Below, piece by piece: positions 6,878 to 9,938 of a stretch of 9,938 bases of DNA. Source of the DNA: an uncultured Alphaproteobacteria bacterium (GTDB lineage Bacteria > Pseudomonadota > Alphaproteobacteria > Rhizobiales > Beijerinckiaceae); contig CALCZO010000109.1 in NCBI GenBank assembly GCA_937903315.1, forward strand, positions 1 to 9,938, written 5' to 3'. A program made the position numbers and the translations under genes. Position 1 is the stretch's first letter. Each line of letters begins with the position of its first letter. The notes under the pieces were generated by a model that was given only the letters and a program-made list of their open reading frames with translations, did no database searches and had not been told where the DNA came from.

Positions 6878-7102
6878 GTTGTTGATTTGGGCGACTGCAA
6901 TGAAGCCGCCAGTATTGTGTGGCCTGACAAAATGAGTGGGCGCACCTTGGGCTGAATGCGCGAAATGTCAAGCGTTGATCCGTTTTCCTAGATTATGGGA
7001 TTGCACTGTCGCAAGCTGCGATTTCAGGCTGCGGGAGAGTTTGGGTTGCTCTCACGCCCCGGATCAGGTAAGGGCACAATTCATCCTTTCTCGCTGGCAT
7101 TC
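6878..7102. other. Divergent NYN/rpoZ intergenic control region
   Basis: The genes are separated by 255 bases (6864-7118) that must hold promoters for both directions. The segment is less GC-rich than the genes. On the minus strand a perfect TTGACA is present (6968-6973), but no AT-rich -10 lies 16-18 bases downstream. On the plus strand TTGCTC (7046-7051) and TAAGGG (7069-7074) are 17 bases apart, each matching only three consensus positions. No small ORF, tRNA or strong hairpin is evident. Confidence 0.4.
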
Positions 7103-7108
7103 AAGGAG
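7103..7108 (+). promoter_or_regulatory. Ribosome binding site of rpoZ
   Basis: AAGGAG lies ten bases before the rpoZ ATG at 7119. It is the strongest Shine-Dalgarno in the window and selects this ATG over upstream in-frame codons reaching back to about 6936. Confidence 0.75.
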
Positions 7109-7118
7109 CTGGTCGATC

Positions 7119-7529
7119 ATGGCCCGCGTTACCGTCGAAGATTGCATCGACAAAGTCGAAAACCGCTTCGAGCTGGTTCTGCTCGCAGGTCATCGCGCCC
7201 GCCTGCTCGCCAGCGGCCAGCAGCCGCTGGTCAAGCGCGACAATGACAAGAATCCGGTGATCGCGCTGCGCGAGATTGCCGAAGAGGTGATTTCTCCTGG
7301 CGATCTGAAGGAGGAATTCATCCACTCGATGCAGAAATTCGTCGAGGTGGACGAGCCCGAGCCGGAAACAGTGCCGCGCATTGCCAGCCCGACGGCGTCG
7401 GCGCAGCCGGCGAAGGCCACCAGCAGCAGCGACGACAGCGAAGTCTCGTTCGACCGCATGTCGGAAGAGGAATTGCTGCGCGGGCTTGATGGCCTTGTCC
7501 CGCCTTCAGATACTGACGACGACGAATAA
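7119..7529 (+). CDS. rpoZ: RNA polymerase omega subunit
   Basis: This 136-residue omega subunit is longer than the 91-residue E. coli protein but in the usual alphaproteobacterial range. Omega helps fold and hold the beta-prime subunit of RNA polymerase. The N-terminal core is clear: MARVTVEDCIDKVENRFELV (1-20), HRARLLASG (25-33) and KNPVIALREIAEE (44-56). The MARVT start corresponds to the E. coli omega residues that form part of (p)ppGpp site 1 at the beta-prime/omega interface, so that site may be kept. After about residue 75 the chain is low-complexity (PEPETVP, TSSSDDSE) and ends in an acidic DTDDDE, probably disordered. It lies 117 bases upstream of rsh on the same strand with a strong hairpin between, so rsh may depend on readthrough or its own promoter. 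Confidence 0.96.
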   Translation: MARVTVEDCIDKVENRFELVLLAGHRARLLASGQQPLVKRDNDKNPVIALREIAEEVISPGDLKEEFIHSMQKFVEVDEPEPETVPRIASPTASAQPAKATSSSDDSEVSFDRMSEEELLRGLDGLVPPSDTDDDE

Positions 7530-7555
7530 GCCGATTTCACAGTCCTGATCATTTT

Positions 7556-7599
7556 ACGGGCGCGACCGCTTGCAATGCGGATCGCGCCCGTTAGATTTT
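7556..7599 (+). terminator. Strong hairpin after rpoZ
   Basis: ACGGGCGCGA (7556-7565) pairs perfectly with TCGCGCCCGT (7582-7591). The inner CCGC (7566-7569) pairs with GCGG (7577-7580), leaving one bulged A (7581) and a TTGCAAT loop. The tail reads TAGATTTT, a short T run. The hairpin begins 27 bases after the rpoZ stop and ends 47 bases before rsh, so it probably attenuates rather than fully blocks transcription into rsh. Its left arm shares 14 bases, inverted, with the region just after rsh (9839-9852). Confidence 0.65.
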
Positions 7600-7646
7600 G
7601 ACTGTCCGGGTTCGTCACAGGGACGGCCGGAAGGGTTGTTTTTCCA

Positions 7647-9836
7647 ATGATGCGTCAATACGAACTCGTCGAACGGGTTCGTCGATACAATCCCAACGCC
7701 GACGAGGACCTGCTCAACAAGGCCTACGTCTATGCCATGCGTGCGCATGGACACCAGAAGCGTGCGTCCGGCGATCCGTATTTCGGGCACCCGCTGGAGG
7801 TCGCGGCAATCCTGACCGAACTGAAGCTCGATGATGCGACGATCGTCGCGGCGATGCTGCATGACACGATCGAGGATACCGACGCGACGCGCGAGGAGAT
7901 CGACCGCCTGTTCGGCACCGAGATCGGCGCGCTGGTCGAGGGACTGACCAAGATCAAGAAGCTCGATCTCGTCTCCAAGCGCGCGGCACAGGCGGAGAAC
8001 CTGCGCAAGCTGCTGCTGGCGATTTCGGACGATGTGCGCGTGCTGCTGGTCAAGCTGGCCGACCGGCTGCACAACATGCGCACGCTGCATTTCGTGCCGC
8101 CGGAAAAGCGCACCCGCATCGCCGAGGAGACGCTGGACATCTACGCCCCGCTCGCCGGGCGCATGGGTATCCAGCAGATGCGCGAGGAGCTGGAAGACCT
8201 GTCATTCCGCACGCTGATGCCGGACGCCTACTCCATGGTCACCAAGCGGCTGGAGGACCTCAAGGACCGCAGCGGCGAGCTGATCAGCATCATCGAGACG
8301 GCGCTGACCGGCAAGCTGTCGGCAGAGGATATCGCCGCCACCGTCAAGGGCCGGCAGAAGCAGCCCTATTCGATCTGGAAGAAGATGGAGCGCAAGTCGG
8401 TCGCGTTCGAGCAACTGTCGGATATCTTCGGCTTCCGCATCATTGTCGGTTCGATCGAGGATTGCTATCGCGCCCTCGGGGTGGCCCATACCAGCTGGCC
8501 GGTCGTGCCGGGCCGGTTCAAGGATTACATCTCGACGCCGAAGCAGAACGATTATTCGTCGATCCACACGACCGTTGTCGGCCCGCGCCACCAGCGCGTC
8601 GAACTCCAGATCCGCACCGCCGACATGGATGATGTCGCCGAACAGGGCGTAGCCGCGCATGCGGTCTACAAGGATGGCCGTCCCGGAGCCGATCCGTCCG
8701 AATCCAACGCCTTCCAGTGGTTGCGCCGCACCATCGACATGCTCAACGAGGGCGACAGCCCCGAGGAGTTTCTCGAACACACCAAGCTCGAACTGTTCCA
8801 CGATCAGGTGTTCTGCTTCACGCCGAAGGGGCGGCTGATCGCCCTGCCGCGCGGCGCGACGCCGATCGACTTTGCCTATGCGGTGCACACCAACATCGGC
8901 AATTCAACCGTCGGCTGCCGCATCAACGGCAGTGTCGCGCCGATCGTCTCGGAACTGAACAACGGCGACGAGGTCGAGATCATCCGCGCCGAGAACCATG
9001 TGCCGCCGCCGGCCTGGGAAAGTCTGGTCATCACCGGCAAGGCGCGCGCCGCCATCCGCCGCGCCACGCGCGAGGCGGTGCGCCGCCAGTTCGCCGGGCT
9101 GGGGCAGAAGATCGTCGAGCGCGCGTTCAGCCGCTCGGGTCATACCTACGCCCATGACAAGCTGGTGGCGGCCCTGCCGCGTCTCGCCCGGCATTCGGTG
9201 GATGACGTGATGGCGGCGGTCGGCCGCGGCGAGATGGTGTCGTCGGATGTCGTCAAGGCCGTCTATCCCGACTTCAAGGAGGATGTCGCCAAGGTCCCGG
9301 CGCAGGAGAACGGCAAGGGCTGGTTTGAATTGCGCAACGCCGACAATCTCAAGTTCAAGGTGCCCGGATCAAGTGATGGAGCGCAGCCGTTGCCGATTCG
9401 CGGCCTTTCGGGCGAGTTGCCGGTGCGGTTCGCGCCCAATGGCGGCGCCGTTCCGGGGGACCGGATCATTGGCATCCTGACGCCGGGCGAGGGGATCACC
9501 GTCTATCCGATCCAGTCGCCCGCCCTGTCCGCCTTCGACGATCAGCCGGACCGCTGGCTCGATGTGCGCTGGGATCTCGACGAAGCCTCGCGCGGGCGCT
9601 TCCCGGCGCAGATCCATCTGTCGGTGATGAACGAGCCAGGCTCGCTGGCCCAGATCACGCGGGTGATCGGCGAGGCGGACGCCAACATCGATTCGATCAC
9701 CATGACCAACAAGTCCCCTGATTTCCGCGAGATGCGGATCGATGTCGAGGTCTGGAATCTCAAGCATCTCAACGGCATCATTTCCGAACTTAAGACCAAG
9801 CCGCAGGTCTCTTCGGTCGAGCGCGTGAATGGGTGA
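7647..9836 (+). CDS. rsh: Bifunctional (p)ppGpp synthetase/hydrolase (Rsh)
   Basis: This 729-residue protein is the typical long RelA/SpoT homologue. The hydrolase HD domain is intact: His48 (GHPLEVA), His72-Asp73 (LHDTIEDT) and Asp139 (KLADRLHNM). The synthetase domain has FGFRIIV (261-267), RFKD (290-293), NDYSSIHTTV (301-310) and ELQIRT (319-324). The RxKD form is that of bifunctional enzymes, unlike the ExDD form of RelA. A TGS domain spans about 386-448, a helical region about 450-560, and an ACT domain about 655-729 (NEPGSLAQI). The segment 583-628, where many relatives carry a zinc-finger (CC...C), has GGAVPGDRIIG but no cysteines. It should set (p)ppGpp levels in the stringent response. 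The start is ATG 7647 or the adjacent ATG 7650, with GGAAGGG at 7629-7635. Often annotated relA or spoT. Confidence 0.96.
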   Translation: MMRQYELVERVRRYNPNADEDLLNKAYVYAMRAHGHQKRASGDPYFGHPLEVAAILTELKLDDATIVAAMLHDTIEDTDATREEIDRLFGTEIGALVEGLTKIKKLDLVSKRAAQAENLRKLLLAISDDVRVLLVKLADRLHNMRTLHFVPPEKRTRIAEETLDIYAPLAGRMGIQQMREELEDLSFRTLMPDAYSMVTKRLEDLKDRSGELISIIETALTGKLSAEDIAATVKGRQKQPYSIWKKMERKSVAFEQLSDIFGFRIIVGSIEDCYRALGVAHTSWPVVPGRFKDYISTPKQNDYSSIHTTVVGPRHQRVELQIRTADMDDVAEQGVAAHAVYKDGRPGADPSESNAFQWLRRTIDMLNEGDSPEEFLEHTKLELFHDQVFCFTPKGRLIALPRGATPIDFAYAVHTNIGNSTVGCRINGSVAPIVSELNNGDEVEIIRAENHVPPPAWESLVITGKARAAIRRATREAVRRQFAGLGQKIVERAFSRSGHTYAHDKLVAALPRLARHSVDDVMAAVGRGEMVSSDVVKAVYPDFKEDVAKVPAQENGKGWFELRNADNLKFKVPGSSDGAQPLPIRGLSGELPVRFAPNGGAVPGDRIIGILTPGEGITVYPIQSPALSAFDDQPDRWLDVRWDLDEASRGRFPAQIHLSVMNEPGSLAQITRVIGEADANIDSITMTNKSPDFREMRIDVEVWNLKHLNGIISELKTKPQVSSVERVNG

Positions 9837-9843
9837 GGAGCGG

Positions 9844-9863
9844 TCGCGCCCGCAAGGGCGCGA
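9844..9863 (+). terminator. Hairpin with GCAA tetraloop after rsh
   Basis: TCGCGCCC (9844-9851) and GGGCGCGA (9856-9863) pair perfectly over 8 bp around GCAA, a stable GNRA-type loop. It begins eight bases after the rsh stop. No T run follows, so it may stabilise the mRNA 3' end as much as terminate it. Confidence 0.5.
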
Positions 9864-9888
9864 TGAATTGATCCAGTGGATCAATTCA
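9864..9888. repeat. Perfect 11-bp inverted repeat
   Basis: TGAATTGATCC (9864-9874) and GGATCAATTCA (9878-9888) are exact reverse complements around AGT. It directly abuts the preceding hairpin and is AT-richer than its surroundings. It may be part of a terminator, a protein-binding palindrome, or a dispersed intergenic repeat; copy number cannot be judged from this window. Confidence 0.55.
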
Positions 9889-9897
9889 AGCGACGAA

Positions 9898-9920
9898 CGC
9901 CCCGAGCCCTGCGAGGGGCG
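9898..9920. repeat. Third hairpin near the right edge
   Basis: CGCCCC (9898-9903) pairs with GGGGCG (9915-9920) across an 11-base interior that can form alternative GC pairs. It completes a row of three hairpins within 77 bases. No gene is visible from 9837 to the window end; the last bases (GGGGGGTGG, then GATGAAATCCC) show nothing else identifiable. Confidence 0.4.
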
Positions 9921-9938
9921 GGGGGTGGATGAAATCCC

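Noticed and set aside
5607..6935. Long open plus-strand frame antisense to the glycosylase and NYN genes
   Set aside because: It spans two genes with intact active sites on the other strand and shows no family motif.
7598..7626. TTGACT (7598-7603) as a -35 for an rsh promoter
   Set aside because: The -35 is good but the bases 17-18 downstream (GGACGG) do not resemble a -10.
1..9938. Hidden defence system, mobile element, CRISPR array or tRNA
   Set aside because: All coding space is explained by housekeeping families, gaps are short, and no transposase, integrase, regularly spaced repeats or tRNA-like cloverleaf was seen.

Overview
This window is a high-GC bacterial chromosome segment (well above 60 % GC by eye), densely packed with housekeeping genes. 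The combination points to an alphaproteobacterium, most likely of the Hyphomicrobiales/Rhizobiales type. The evidence is a helix-hairpin-helix domain of the kind appended to alphaproteobacterial NuoE and L21, the order slt-dapA-smpB-uracil-DNA glycosylase-NYN protein-rpoZ-rsh, a single bifunctional Rsh enzyme, and an extended acidic omega subunit. The lineage is an inference from gene content; I cannot name a genus.

Layout. (1) 1-378: 3' end of a rightward gene with a NuoE/L21-type C-terminal domain, cut by the window edge. (2) 404-454: two hairpins between convergent genes. (3) 460-3854, leftward: a large periplasmic lytic transglycosylase (slt) followed by an alpha/beta hydrolase. (4) 3855-4077: divergent control region with four CGAACC/GGTTCG hexamers over the slt leader. 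(5) 4078-5514, rightward: dapA, a hairpin-plus-T-run terminator, then smpB, which has no visible Shine-Dalgarno and may be leaderless. (6) 5520-6863, leftward: a family 5 type uracil-DNA glycosylase preceded by an NYN-domain (LabA-like) protein. (7) 6864-7118: a second divergent control region. (8) 7119-9836, rightward: rpoZ, a strong hairpin, then rsh. (9) 9837-9938: three consecutive hairpins and no gene.

How the genes relate. slt and dapA both concern the cell wall: DapA supplies the diaminopimelate/lysine branch and Slt cuts the peptidoglycan that contains it. smpB serves trans-translation. rpoZ and rsh pair an RNA polymerase subunit known to form part of a (p)ppGpp site with the enzyme that makes and degrades (p)ppGpp. 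The NYN protein and the glycosylase form a probable leftward two-gene unit of RNA- and DNA-acting enzymes.

I found no mobile element, CRISPR array, tRNA, rRNA, defence island or evident new system. What deserves a second look is small-scale: the slt leader repeats, the possible leaderless smpB, the hairpin family flanking rsh, and the palindrome cluster at the right edge.
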